A DNA stretch of 64,000 nt, from positions 25,817,205 through 25,881,204 of the forward strand of contig CM046850.1 of assembly GCA_025618425.1 (NCBI GenBank), read 5' to 3'. Of the stretch, positions 12,576 to 24,360 are shown in pieces (the stretch's first letter is position 1; each line of letters starts with the position of its first letter). This DNA is from Heliocidaris tuberculata. Lineage: Eukaryota > Echinodermata > Echinoidea > Camarodonta > Echinometridae. A model generated the notes under the pieces. That model searched no databases. It saw only the letters and a program-made list of their open reading frames with translations, and was not told where the DNA came from. The translations under genes and the position numbers were made by a program.

Positions 12576-13750
12576 TAAAGAAAATGAAAAGGTTCTTTTA
12601 GGTGACATGAGAAAAGTGAGATGGTTTCACGATTTAAAAAAAAATACCTGAAGTAGACCTTTCGACAACCTCTCGGACAAAATGTGCACAAATAGCAAAA
12701 TTAGGTAGGGGTGGGGAGCCGCTCTTTATGACACCCATTGGCTGTCCCACACATATATGCAAGCATGTCAGGAGTTGTGAAACTAGACCCTCCCCGCTTA
12801 TTTCATGTTATGTCTGACCAAAGCAAGACACACAGGAAAAGAAAAAAAATGATGAACACATTGAAAAAGAGGGGTTTTGAAATAAAAGGCATATGAAAGG
12901 TCAAACAAAAAGAAAAAAACGGAATATTAACGCAAACAAACAGAAATGTCGAACATTATTGCTCGTGTACAAGTTCAAAATGACCTTTACAATTTACATA
13001 CAAAGATAAATATACATATTATGTTGGAGTGCACTTCAGAGTGTCTGAGACTGGAGGGGGTAGCAACTTCATCCTTTACCTTTATTCAAGAGGCTTTTAT
13101 TCCTTGAAGTTTAAATATCTTCTCTCTACGAGTATAAACTCCTCTAGTGCCCTTTGCAAAATATTGTGGAATTAACTATTAAAGTGAATACGACATACGG
13201 GTCAGACACTGACTTTATAATCTGCGACCGATCTAAGCAGTCGGAAGATTAATAACGAGGCATATCTTGCATGTTCATTAATTTTCATTAATATTTGAAA
13301 CAGCATGGAAAGCAGTCATGTAAGTAGAAATATGTTCAGCATTTTGGGGTGACAAAGTCGATTTGACAGTTAATTTCTAACGTTCTTAATTTTTCATTTG
13401 CGGTTGACTGCTGTTGACTGCTTTTGAAAACTGATGGTCGATGGAAGAATGTCTCCATTAGAATTATCTTAACTTTATGTTGATTACTTTTAAAGCTGTA
13501 AATAAACTTAAGCATAGTAAATCATAGATTTGCTTTTTTTTTTTAAATCGTTCATCTAATTCATCATGATTTGTTCCCTTGTAGTGCCGTTCGCTTAATA
13601 TGAAATACCGTAAGAAATTTGTTAAGTCCATGGAATGTTATCAAATAATTTGGTGAGTAGGGCCTACAGGGATATATCGAAATGTTTCAGTCACGATAGA
13701 CACAACGGCAGGAATGGAGATTCCTTTAAGAGACAATCACTTACCGTGGG
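12166..13750. other. Non-coding, includes a (CA)n microsatellite
   Basis: A perfect (CA)n run lies at about 12529-12573. The rest is AT-rich with no gene or recognised repeat. Confidence 0.55.
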
Positions 13751-14025
13751 GTCCGCTCGCTATTCATAAGGACCGCTATTCATAGAAAACCACTATTCAT
13801 TTAACACGCATTATGAATAGCGGTCCTTATGAATAGTGATGAATAGTGGTCCTTATGAATGGAGGTCCCTATGAATAGCGCGGTAATTTGTCTATGGTTT
13901 GCTCGCTATTTAGAAGGACCGCTATTCATACAAAATCGCTATTCATTCAGCCACGCGTTATGGATAGCGGTCCTTATGAATAAGTGGTCCTTATGAATAG
14001 CGGTCCTTATGACTAGCGAGGTTAC
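13751..14025 (+). repeat. Composite palindromic repeat built on GCTATTCATAAGGACC, copy 1
   Basis: About 275 bp are made almost wholly of the word GAATAGCGGTCCTTATGAAT and its complement in alternating orientation, around a central spacer (AATTTGTCTATGGTTTGCTC). The ends are inverted copies: GGGGTCCGCTCGCTATTC and GACTAGCGAGGTTACCCC. A second copy, about 85-90% similar by eye, lies at 22672-22911 on the opposite strand. Confidence 0.8.
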
Positions 14026-14029
14026 CCCC

Positions 14030-14584
14030 CTTACCATACCTCTCAAAATATACGATAATACTTTCACTAAAGGATGTTAAGGAGGGTAATCAATAGATCT
14101 CAAGTTTATTTAAAGCACAACTGACTTCTCTAATTTTAAATGTATTATGGCTTTTACTCTAATCACTATCGATTCTATTATTTTCCCCTCTAATTTGGAT
14201 GTTATCAAGTTACCAAGCATTGTATATGACGGTAATATCGAATGAAGGGCAACTTCCAAAACCAAACAATTTTGAATGTAGTTCAATGAGAATCTCTTGT
14301 GAAGTCTAATTATATCTCACAAAAATCAGAGCCTAAAGCTCCTTTCATTTATGCCAAAAAAGGCAATCGTTTCTGCTCCTACCCCGCCACACCACCACCA
14401 CCACCACCACCACCACCACCACTGACCTAGCTCTGGAGGGCTGCAGGGATTCCTGAAATCTTGTTCACGCGGAACCTCTCTATCCTTTTTTCTGACAATC
14501 CGATCCGTATGTATGATTATTACCAAAACATAGATTTATGTTCATCGTTTTTTGTTCTTTTATGGTTTTACACAGGGCGTCACC
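14030..14584. other. Upstream region of the fucosyltransferase gene
   Basis: It contains a (CCA)n microsatellite (about 14390-14421). A strong candidate 3' splice site lies at about 14575 (pyrimidine-rich stretch, then TTTTACACAG), ten bases before the preferred start codon, so at least one untranslated exon probably lies upstream. Confidence 0.5.
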
Positions 14585-16165
14585 ATGTCTTTTCGGCGGA
14601 CCATGCATCATCTGTGCAACATACGGATAGGGATCAAGTCAGCATTGCTCCTCATCCTGGCATGCCTCGCCTTACACACAGCATTCCTGCTTCTGATTCG
14701 TAACGGTTACCTCCTGCCCTCGAAGAGACACGAAGATGTAGTAGACAAAAGGCGAGATGTTCTGGAGCCATCCGAGACACAGCCGGACGTCTCTGGACCC
14801 ATGAAATCTCTGCAGGTCAGAGAGCAGAAGCTGTATACTGAAGGTGAATCAAAATCTGTAAATTTAAACGAGATCGTCAGAAATTTCGCCCATTTGTCAA
14901 GCAATAGTACAGATGATGATTATAGCAGAGAAAGTGAAAGCGTGGCAACGACTGAGAAGGGTAAGGAGAAGAAACATGATGATGATGAAACGTCTGAAAA
15001 GGAAAGTGTGATGGAGAAAGCGCCTGCAGCTGAAAAGAAGAGTTGCATCCGATACGTATCCATCTATTCGCCTCGCATGGCGCCGTTTCATTACTGGCGA
15101 GAGTATGTTAATCTAGAAAAGGCCTTTAAAGAAGCTAAAGATGTGAACAGTTCGCACTATGACAGCCGGATCATTCAACGCCGGGAGTTCCCGACAATGT
15201 TCATTGAGTGTCCCGGATACCAATGCGACGTGGCTCTGAGGCCGACTGCCGACGAACGGTTCTTGGCGCGTAGCGATGCTGTATTGATTAATGTTGTGCC
15301 ACAGGAGGTCCGATATAAGATGCCCAAACTTTCAGAGCGACTCATCAAGAATCTCCCGAAGCGGGTCAAAGTTTTCTTCTACGCCATGGAGTGTCCGTTA
15401 ATGATGACCCATTGGGATTACACGATCAAAGACATCAAGTATCACTACACGATGACGTATCACTCCGATAGCGATGTCTACTTCCCGTACGGTCAGTACA
15501 TCCCCGGGGAGCCGATGGACACAGAAGTGATCAACTACGCCGAAAACAAGACCGGTCTTGTGGTCTGGACAGCCAGCAATTGCAACAACACTTTCTGGCC
15601 GCGGTTGGAGTGGGTGCGGAACCTGGAGAAACTCCTGGAATTTGACACCTACGGCAAATGCGGCAAGAAGACCTGTCTCCCGCCCTTGTCTCCGATATGC
15701 ACCAGGCAACAGATGGTCTATAAGTTCTACCTCGCCCTTGAGAATGCACCGTGTGATGAGTACGTCAGCGAAAAGGTCTGGGTAAACAGTCTCATGAGTG
15801 GACTGGTTCCGATCGTCTACGGTGGAAGACGCGAAGCCTACGAGCGCGTGATGCCTCCGAATTCTTTCGTACACGTCAGCGACTTCGCTTCCCAGCAGGA
15901 ACTCGTAGACTACCTCAAGATGATTGACAAAAATGACAATCTCTACAATGAGTTCTTCGCCTGGAGAAGAGAAGGTCGTGTGGAGAAGGTCTACCCCGAT
16001 CTCTATCCGCACTCCTTCTGTAAGGTTCTTCCGAAACTGTCAAAGTACAGTACACCTCCGGTCAAAAGAATCGGAGACTCAAAATACTTCAATGCGTGCC
16101 GAGGAGGTCCTCATAGAAATTTCACTAAAGCAGGAGATATTCACAACTGGTCTCCTTGGAGATAA
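14585..16165 (+). CDS. Alpha-1,3-fucosyltransferase family protein (GT10)
   Basis: This type II Golgi enzyme is expected to transfer fucose from GDP-fucose to N-acetylglucosamine or glucose of glycan chains (family knowledge). It has 526 residues in one exon. A short cytosolic tail is followed by a membrane anchor at about residues 17-38 (SALLLILACLALHTAFLLLI). A charged, low-complexity stem runs to about 155, then the catalytic domain to the end. The GT10 signature is clear: ENAPCDEYVSEKVW with Cys390, Glu396 and Lys397, then SGLVPIVYGG. VVWTASNCNN, followed by YGKCG, is the family's usual SNC block. Several N-glycosylation sequons occur (NSS, NST, NNT, NFT). I chose the Met at 14585 because it follows a good splice acceptor and has a CACC context; the in-frame Met at 14552 lies within the presumed intron. 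FYAMECP stands where many relatives have an E-S-P motif. The exact linkage made cannot be read from the sequence. Confidence 0.92.
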   Translation: MSFRRTMHHLCNIRIGIKSALLLILACLALHTAFLLLIRNGYLLPSKRHEDVVDKRRDVLEPSETQPDVSGPMKSLQVREQKLYTEGESKSVNLNEIVRNFAHLSSNSTDDDYSRESESVATTEKGKEKKHDDDETSEKESVMEKAPAAEKKSCIRYVSIYSPRMAPFHYWREYVNLEKAFKEAKDVNSSHYDSRIIQRREFPTMFIECPGYQCDVALRPTADERFLARSDAVLINVVPQEVRYKMPKLSERLIKNLPKRVKVFFYAMECPLMMTHWDYTIKDIKYHYTMTYHSDSDVYFPYGQYIPGEPMDTEVINYAENKTGLVVWTASNCNNTFWPRLEWVRNLEKLLEFDTYGKCGKKTCLPPLSPICTRQQMVYKFYLALENAPCDEYVSEKVWVNSLMSGLVPIVYGGRREAYERVMPPNSFVHVSDFASQQELVDYLKMIDKNDNLYNEFFAWRREGRVEKVYPDLYPHSFCKVLPKLSKYSTPPVKRIGDSKYFNACRGGPHRNFTKAGDIHNWSPWR

Positions 16166-17148
16166 CAAACAAACAATAATATAAAGTGCCCAACCTCTTA
16201 ATTTCATGAAATCCTTTTCGTCGTTACGTATCATATTTTCCTAATGCTAATTTTGATTCGTTTGTACTGTTTTATCAAGCCTTTTATTCCATTTCACAAT
16301 TTTACACTTTTGATACTGTATGACGTCGAAGTGTAATGTAGTCTATACGAAAGAAATGACATCTGTGCCTCTTACTCTTGTTGAAAATGTTTCATTTTCA
16401 TTAGAAAAAAGCTCCCTGGAAACGCTTTCCGTGGCACCAAGTGTAGATTCTACCACTGTACAAATTTATCGACAATCCATACTAATTTATTTAATGTTTT
16501 CATATTAATTTTAAGTCTACGAGACTTTTTTTAAAGTTTATGTACGTTATCTCGTATTTCAACTTTGTTGTATTTGCATAGATGGATGCTTTATTTCTCA
16601 TAAGGAACTGTTCAGTGATTTCTTTTTATCCTTCCATTTTTACACTGATTGTTTTTCATACCACCTTGCCTGATGTACCTGATGTAGAAGATATCCATTT
16701 TGAGATTTAATGATGATTATAGTATTTGATACTATCGTTCATTGTTCAAAGGGACCTTTCAGTTCTTATAACTGGGCAGGTCCTAGGTATTTGGTCATTT
16801 GGTATCCCATATATTACAGAGTATTATGGAGTTACAAACATATATATAATGACATCATGTATATTATTTTCCTTCGTTACTTGGTCTGATCAAAGCTTAT
16901 GTAGGGCTTTTAACTTAATACAGTCATGAGACGTATGGGAAAAAATAGCTTGGACTTGCCCAACTATGGAAAATAATTGCGACATAATATAACAAAACCA
17001 ACAAAGAATGGTTAACACACAACTAAAATGATACACACCAAACGATGTGGTAGAAAAATTGTAGTTGTTGCTTAGCATGCTTAGTGAGCAAAGAAAAATG
17101 AGGAAATCGAGCTAAAATTCCCAACTCTGTGAATGCACGCGGTGTATA
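16166..17148. other. 3' region of the fucosyltransferase and intergenic DNA
   Basis: AT-rich sequence probably including the 3' UTR. No further gene, clear poly(A) site or repeat was recognised. Confidence 0.4.
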
Positions 17149-18148
17149 CAGTGCGTCCCAGAAAAAAGTTAACAGTTCGAAAAAGTCTCCCCAAATAAAT
17201 GTTTCAAAATATTTTAAGGATATTTTCATACCTGTGGACAACTTAGGGGCTCTTCTATCAATTGACACCAAAATATCTTACAATATTTTACGCTTGAGTG
17301 AGCAAAATCCAATTTTGTGAAAGGGTGCAAAATCCAGACTTGACAGGAATTGATATTGGCTCTGGCCGGTATCAGCCAAGCTGAAGGTGATGAAAAGGCT
17401 TAGAAACTTTCATTTTCTGATCAATAAAAGACAATTTATAAAATAACAAACTTTGTTCTCTGTATATCCATACACATTCCATCAACATCTTATGCTTGGG
17501 TGAGCAATAACTACTTTGTTGAGTGGTTCAAAATGTTACTGTTGGTGAGGCTTTTAATTTCACCTGCTTACTCACTCAACCATAAAGTTTTGATGGGATA
17601 TGTTAGGACATACAGTGAACGAAATCTGTTCTTTCATAAATTGTCTTTTATTGATCCGAATATGACAATTTCTAAGCCTTTTCATGAATTCCGACTTTGC
17701 TAATACCAGCCAGAACGGACAAACATTTATCAAGTATGGATTTTGCACTCTTTCACAGCTCACTCAAGCGTAAAATATTGTGAGATATTGTGATGCCATT
17801 TGATAGATGAGGCTCTAAGCTATCCTCAGGTATGAAAATTTCCTGACAATATCTTGAAAATACTTAATTAGGGACACTTTTTGCAACTGTCAATTCTAAA
17901 ATGGTTCTCAACTTTGTTGATACCAGCCAGAACAAATACCAATTCTTGTCAAGTCTGAATGTTGCACCCTTTAAAAAATGAAGTGTCTTTTGATCACTCA
18001 AGCATAATGACTAGTCAGATTTTGGTGGTATTTCATAGGAGAGACCCTAAACTATATATAAGAATGGAAATTTATTTAAAATATTCGGAAATATTTATTT
18101 TTGGGAGACTTTTTTTTTCAACTGTTAACTTTCTGGGGGGACGCACTG
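17149..18148. mobile_element. TA-flanked TIR element, 1000 bp, non-autonomous
   Basis: The left end CAGTGCGTCCCAGAAAAAAG and a related inverted right end (CCCCAGAAAG / GGGACGCACTG) are flanked by TA (17147-17148 and 18149-18150), as in Tc1/mariner-type elements. Inside, three or more diverged, partly inverted copies of a segment with TCACTCAAGCRTAA, GCCAGAAC and TTTTGCACCCTTT occur. No transposase frame. Confidence 0.75.
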
Positions 18149-20446
18149 TAGTGCGAACGTGAAGGTTTCTTCAGTGAAGAAAAATCATTTCCACCAAATG
18201 TTCGAAATGTTCCTTAGATTTTTTTATATTCCCGAATCCCAAATCCCAACAACCCCTCTACTAAATGGTAAACTTCGATCCCCAATCTCTTCAAATTCAT
18301 TTTCAGTAACAGAACTCAAGATGAGCTTTAAACTTTAATATATGAAATCATTTTATTCATATTTACCGGTATTCCAGAAACAATCAAATACTACGTCGAA
18401 CGAAAATAAACAGGAATTTTGGAATATAGGATTTTATTTCATTGAATTGTTAATTATAATCGTACCAATGGATACCGTTTGAAGCATTTAGCGAAGTGGA
18501 ATCCAAATTGTTCTTCATTTACCACTCCTGTATTTTAGCACTCATTTTCATAATTGGTCATTCTAACATTGTTAGTTTTGCAATTGACTTTTTTCGTGGA
18601 GCGCCTGATTTAGAAATTTTGAATTGTTCTCTGTTTCACATATTTTCATATTTGCCATAATTGAGTCAAAGCGCAAAAGATTTACCGTATTCAGTATTAT
18701 AGGTAAGCGCGGGATTATTGATAACGTACAATTTCATGAACATTAAATCTGTACTAACTACTACTGTAGAAAAAACTGTTCTTCGAATTCACAATTCACA
18801 TGGAAGAAAAAAAACACACCCAAAAATTGATCATTCGTTTTATTACAATTTACTAGTAGTTACCTAGATACATAGCGCAAAACTTAGTAATCATTTTTGT
18901 ACTCATCATTTGTAGACAATCAACTTAATAATGCAATACATTGCAATATGTTACAAAATGTCATATTTTAATTTTCTCATAATTTTCTCGTTTCACAAGT
19001 TGAATTTGTAAATGTATATGACTTACAAAATACATGCAAACAAACAATAATATTTCTTTCGACATATTTTTGTATGTATATGTATAATATTTTGCTTCAT
19101 TGAAAAGACACTTGGGTGTCATCGAAAGTGAGATACCAAGAGTTTTGACTTGTGTTGTATCTATTGAATTACAACTCCTTAATTATAGCTAGACCTTACA
19201 TTACACATATGAAAGTCTTGGTCCGGTAAGGAAATTATCATCCAGCATTTGGGGATAATTTTGAATAGCTTGCAGGCATGCGAAGTTCGAGCCCCAGTCA
19301 CGACACTAATGTCTTCAGAAACAAACAAACAAACAAACAAATAATAATAATAATAAACAAAAACAAAGAAAAACAACAAATAAACACTGTTTTAGATTTT
19401 CTATGCCTAACCAAGAAATAGCCTAAATTAAATTATGGGCCGCGCGAAAAATATTTCGCAAAAGACAAATCACGCAAAAAAAAAAAAAAATAAATAAATA
19501 AATAAAATAAAATAATAATAATAATCCATGTCTCAAACGATATCCAAGTATTATCAAGACGATTGTAAACGTACATATAATATTATGTATATACATATTA
19601 TACAATACTACAAATCATTATATTTTGTGTATTTTTCTTCGAATTCACACCAAAAAAGTTATTCAGTCAATATGTGAAATGATCACCTAATTAAAGGTAT
19701 TGCTTCAAATTGATAACAGAAATCAGTTCTTTCGTGCAATTCTTTCTTTCCGTCTTTTGATATGGTTGAGAGCTTCAGAGTTCATTATTTTTGAATTGCT
19801 GCAATTTTTCGACAATACCTTATACCTTTTATAGGAGAGAATCTGTTAAAACTGGTATATTGGTATATCTAACTCTCAACGACTCATTATTCAAAATCAG
19901 AACTTCCAAACACAAGAAATTGATATCATAATTATTATTAATGAATTTATTCAAGAATTCAGACTGATATAAGAGCGACATCTAGAGGGGATAGAGGTAG
20001 AGGGGGAGAGAGAGGGGGGGGGGGGATGGGGGAGGGGCGCAGGTGGTATATGAAAGAGAGAGAAGGTCTAGTAGAAAGAGAAAAGGGTGTATAGAGAGGG
20101 GAGAGGAGGGTATATGAGAGAACGGCAGCGGCAGGAACAGTAGCTCAAATCACATCTGTATCATTTCAGGTAGATCCAATTAGTACCATGCCAAAAATGG
20201 GAGAAGGGATGGGTTCTTTTTTTGCTTCAAGATATCAGGTGCATATGTTGCACCGATGTATACAAATGATTCTGGCATTCCAAAACTCTTTTTGATCAGT
20301 CCTTGCTTTTCTAACAGCCATGGAAGTTGTCTTTATAATTATTGCTTATTTGGACCAACGTAAGTGTACGGTACACATGGTTAGATTAGCCATTCGAATA
20401 TGAATGCATTGAATAACCGTTATAACCGCCCCATCCCCCCTCCCCC

Positions 20447-20479
<33 letters not shown>

Positions 20480-21497
20480 ATCCCTCACTTGTCATGTGCC
20501 ACGTTACTGCTACTTCGCACCTCAGTGCAGCTGCATGCATGCCTTCATATGGAACACGCTTGAAAAGGAAAAGGGAAGATACTTGAGAAAACTCTATTGT
20601 TAGACAAGGCCGGGTCTTTTGTTAATAGCGAACGATCCGTGAAGTATTTTAAATAACAAAGAAATGTACTCTTTAGAAAGATTACACCAGGGCTGTTTCT
20701 ATTTATGCACAACACAGTCTTGAACCTAGAAATGGCTCAAAAGAGAACCCCAGTGGGTGCGCTCAGTACAGTCACCCCTGATTGCCCCTTACATATTTTG
20801 TTTACATAAGTCTGTTAATGTTATTGAATTTGTAACAAAAAGATGAGAAATTATAATAAAAAGAGTCGAAATGTTTGAGAGATGTTTAACAGAACGGGGT
20901 GTGTGGGTTGAAGGCAAGGCCGGGTACCTATAGTCGGTTTGTGCACTAATAATGTGAAGACAAGCAGTTTATTCGGTAGCCTGAACAATTATTGACAAGG
21001 TATACGTATGAGAAGGGCCACTTGAGTACACTTCATATGATTTATAGGCGACACTTATACACCATAGGTCAATTTAGAAGCTCAAGATTAAGGTAAACTT
21101 TTGTTTAATATTTGCTTTCTATAAACATACCGTCAAATGTGTAACAATGTTGATTCTGCTAGCGGTTTGCGGTGTCAGTGACTATTAAGATTGCTCATTT
21201 TGAGGGGGTATATAATTGGGTCGTTGTTTTTGAGGTAATAGTGTTCGACAACCGATACGATATCGACCGAGAGGTATTGGCCATATATATATATATAACT
21301 ATACTTGTTTGTGTGTTTTTCCCCTTTATCTCATGAGATTTTTGTGTCATTATACTTTTAATTAAATGTCTTTTCTTGTAATTGTTATATGTTTTATGTT
21401 TTATGTTTGTAAATTTTTATGCCCGGATCTAGTGAAAAACAGCTTTTGCTGAATAGATCTTACCGTGTTGAAATAAATAAATGAAAGAAAATAAATG

Positions 21498-21576
<79 letters not shown>

Positions 21577-21577
21577 G

Positions 21578-21609
<32 letters not shown>

Positions 21610-21794
21610 CTCGAGATATACACTACACTCACTCCAAAACTAAGGGAACGCCTGAGGCAGACCACTGCAGACCGAAAGCTTTGGTGAAATAAACATTGAA
21701 TTTCAGCTACGTTTCCGCTCTCCGCTTTATTACGTCTTCACTCATATATATATGCGCATACACACACAGTGGGTCTCGCCAACGTAACTTTCTT
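18149..21794. other. Non-coding stretch with several simple repeats
   Basis: A purine-rich tract lies at about 19985-20120, (CA)n at about 20450-20478, and (AT)n passing into (GT)n at about 21499-21605. Apart from the SINE-like piece listed separately, nothing else was recognised. Confidence 0.55.
19215..19375 (+). mobile_element. SINE-like tRNA-derived fragment
   Basis: GAAGTTCGAGCCCCAGTC (about 19279-19296) is an excellent Pol III B-box. It is followed by a body and an A-rich tail of CAAA and ATAA repeats. The A-box part is degraded, so this is a tentative call. Confidence 0.45.
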
Positions 21795-21798
21795 TTAA

Positions 21799-22203
21799 CC
21801 CTTTCAAGACAATTGACCACATTTTGTGGTTTGGCTCAATAACTTTTGATCCAGAGCTCTAAAAAATATACCAGATGCATAGTAGAAAGAGCAAAATTTT
21901 CTGCACACACTATGTCCATTTTTATTGCATGACCATATTGCGTTTGATGCCAGGAATTTTAAAAACAAGAATAAGCTTTAAGATCCTTAAATTGGCAACA
22001 CATTGAGGTTTAAAATCATTGTTTTTCATCAAAATTGGCAATTTCTTTCAACTATTCAACAAATTTCTAACCATGTATATTGTTTTCAAAGACATTACAC
22101 CTTATTTGAACCATGTAGCACTAAAAGAAAAATATTATTGTTGCCAATTTGAAGAACAAAATGTGATCAATTTAGCCCTTAAATAATCAATGTCCTGAAA
22201 GGG
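21799..22203 (+). mobile_element. TTAA-flanked element with CCCTTTCA termini, copy 1
   Basis: TTAA occurs at 21795-21798 and 22204-22207. The ends CCCTTTCAAGACA and TGTCCTGAAAGGG are inverted copies. TTAA duplication plus CCC termini fits a piggyBac-like MITE (inference). There is no coding capacity. A diverged copy lies in BRCC3 intron 4 (34887-35297). Confidence 0.8.
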
Positions 22204-22671
22204 TTAAGTCCCCCGTTCGGAGAATGGGAGGTAATATATAATTTTTTTTTCTCAATTTACTTCCAGGAAGCTAAAGGAATTTTCGTCGTATGTTACGAGG
22301 GGGAGGGGGATAGGGGTGTCGATCACTGACAACTTTGCCTTAAGAGTTTGGAATAAGGTCCTTCACCATTTGGATATGCCTCTATATTTAAGCGACTTGA
22401 TAAATTCATAGTATAAACTTCAAAGCACAGAAACGAGTGATATTTCTCATTGATTATAACTGCCCGTAGATTATGATGATGAGGAGGAGGAGGGTTTCAC
22501 TAGTTCTACTTCCTAATTCACAAACTCTGATAGAATCCGAAAGGAATTAAGTAAGACATATAAAGTTTTTGTCTGAAAATTGGTATCACAACTTAAAGCT
22601 ATTCCCCGACCTTATGATACATGCATGCACTTTTTTTGTTTAATAGCGGATATCATATTTTGGAGTAACCT

Positions 22672-22911
22672 CGCTAGTCATAAGGACCGCTAGCTATCCA
22701 TAACGCGTGACGAAATGAATAGCGGTTTTGTATGACTAGCGGTCCTTCTAAATAGCGAGCAAACCATAGACAAATTACCTCGCTATTCATAAGGACCTTC
22801 ATTCATAAGGACCACTATTCATAACTATTCATGAGGACCGCTATTCATAACGCGTGTGAAATGAATAACGGTTTTCTATGAATAGCGGTCCTTATGAATA
22901 GCGAGCGGACC
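22672..22911 (-). repeat. Composite palindromic repeat built on GCTATTCATAAGGACC, copy 2
   Basis: Inverted relative to copy 1 (13751-14025), with the same order of sub-words and the same spacer (GAGCAAACCATAGACAAATT on the plus strand). Its ends GGAGTAACCTCGCTAG and GCGAGCGGACC match copy 1. Confidence 0.8.
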
Positions 22912-22914
22912 AGC

Positions 22915-23394
22915 ATATATTTGCGATGAAGTTCTTCTGATTGATATTAGAAAGAACCTTTATAAATTTCCATGTGTCTTGATACATTACTCCATAATAC
23001 CTTTAATTTTCCAATGAAATCATGAACGCATTCCTAAGTAATTGTTATGTTAAGTAGGAACATCGGCCAAACTTAGGCCCATGTGACATTTACTAGAACA
23101 TTACGGACAATTTTCAAAATAAAGTCGACTAGAAATTGTACACACTGATGTTTTTTATAAGTATTCTATTAATTATGACAAATAGAATATTTATCATAAA
23201 TGATGAATATTCTATAATGATTATAAGGTACAAAACAGTACATTGATACAATATATAGCTGTGACAGCTGGTGACTTTGAACAGTTCATAATGATAATGA
23301 TATTGACAATGTTAATGATAATTCATAATACTAGTAATGATAAAATTAATGAAAATAATACTAATAACAACAACCAACAATAACAACAATAATG

Positions 23395-23492
<98 letters not shown>

Positions 23493-23695
23493 TATGATGA
23501 TAATAAAAAATATAATAACAATAATAATGACAATAAGAAAAAGAAGAAGGAAAAGAAGAATAATAAACCAAAGCCACTTATATCATATTCATTACTATTT
23601 TTTATGAGTTTTTTTAGTGCAACTACACCATTTCATACAATTTGATACATTTGATACAAATTTCAGTGCAAATACCACTCGGATGAGTATCTAGT
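22915..23695. repeat. AT-rich non-coding DNA with an (AAT)n microsatellite
   Basis: (AAT)n covers about 23390-23492 and is nearly perfect. Its Asn and Ile homopolymer frames are artefacts. No gene seen. Confidence 0.9.
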
Positions 23696-23699
23696 CTGG

Positions 23700-24195
23700 G
23701 AGCCTGTCCCGAAATAGTCACCCCATTTTACCAATAAGATTTGACCCCGTCAAGTTACTTAGACCATCTAAGTCATTGACAGAAAGGTTGTCAGCCTGAC
23801 CGTAGCTGCCGGGTTTAGCCCCAGAGTTTAGCCCCCAGAACCCCCAAAAGAGACCCCAAAGTCGGGTCGATTTCCCCCCATCTCCCCCATGCACCAAACT
23901 TTGTCTGTAGGAGAGGGGCAATTTTTAGGGGCCGTCTGACACCCCATCCCGACGGAAATTTTTGTCAGTTTTGTGTGTTTTGTAATGTCCAGTCATACTG
24001 CTTCCTACAGACAAAGTTTGGTGCATGGGGGAGATGGGGTGAAATCGACTCAACTTTGGGGCCTCTTTAGGGGGCTCTGGGGGCTAAACCCGGTGGCTAC
24101 GGTCAGGCTGACAACCTTTTTTTGTCAATGACTTAGATGGTCTAAGTAACTTTACGGGTCAAATCTTATGGGGGTGACTATTTCGGGACAGGCTC
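23700..24195. mobile_element. Hairpin TIR element, 496 bp, with exact 4-bp TSD (CTGG)
   Basis: Arms of about 210 bp are close inverted copies around a loop of about 80 bp. The termini are GAGCCTGTCCCGAAATAGTC and its complement. CTGG flanks exactly at 23696-23699 and 24196-24199. The GAGCCTG start and 4-bp duplication match the elements at 45708-45941 and 58758-61400. Confidence 0.88.
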
Positions 24196-24224
24196 CTGGC
24201 CTAATCCCTGTTCATTCTTTGTAG

Positions 24225-24360
24225 GTTGACCTTTCACCCCTGGCAGAACGCCGATAACACCTGTGAAGATCGCTGATGGGTCCCGCCAGCCGATCGATAA
24301 AGGCGTATACACAAAAACCCAGATGATTGGCGTTCTGCACTACAGTAGAAGATGTGAAGT
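24225..24360 (+). other. Possible untranslated exon with a long-range stem
   Basis: TTCTTTGTAG is a good 3' splice site at about 24224, and GTGAAGTAAG a possible donor at about 24358. The segment between is richer in CpG than its surroundings and its ends pair: GCAGAACGCC (about 24243) with GGCGTTCTGC (about 24328). It could be a 5' UTR exon of the PTB gene downstream. No transcript evidence. Confidence 0.3.

Noticed and set aside
15398..16012. 204-codon minus-strand open frame
   Set aside because: Antisense shadow of the fucosyltransferase coding exon; no homology features.
23323..23645. Asn-, Ile- and Tyr-rich open frames
   Set aside because: Translation of the (AAT)n microsatellite.
23700..24195. 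Hairpin considered as a microRNA precursor
   Set aside because: The arms are far too long and the TIR plus CTGG duplication explain it as a transposon.
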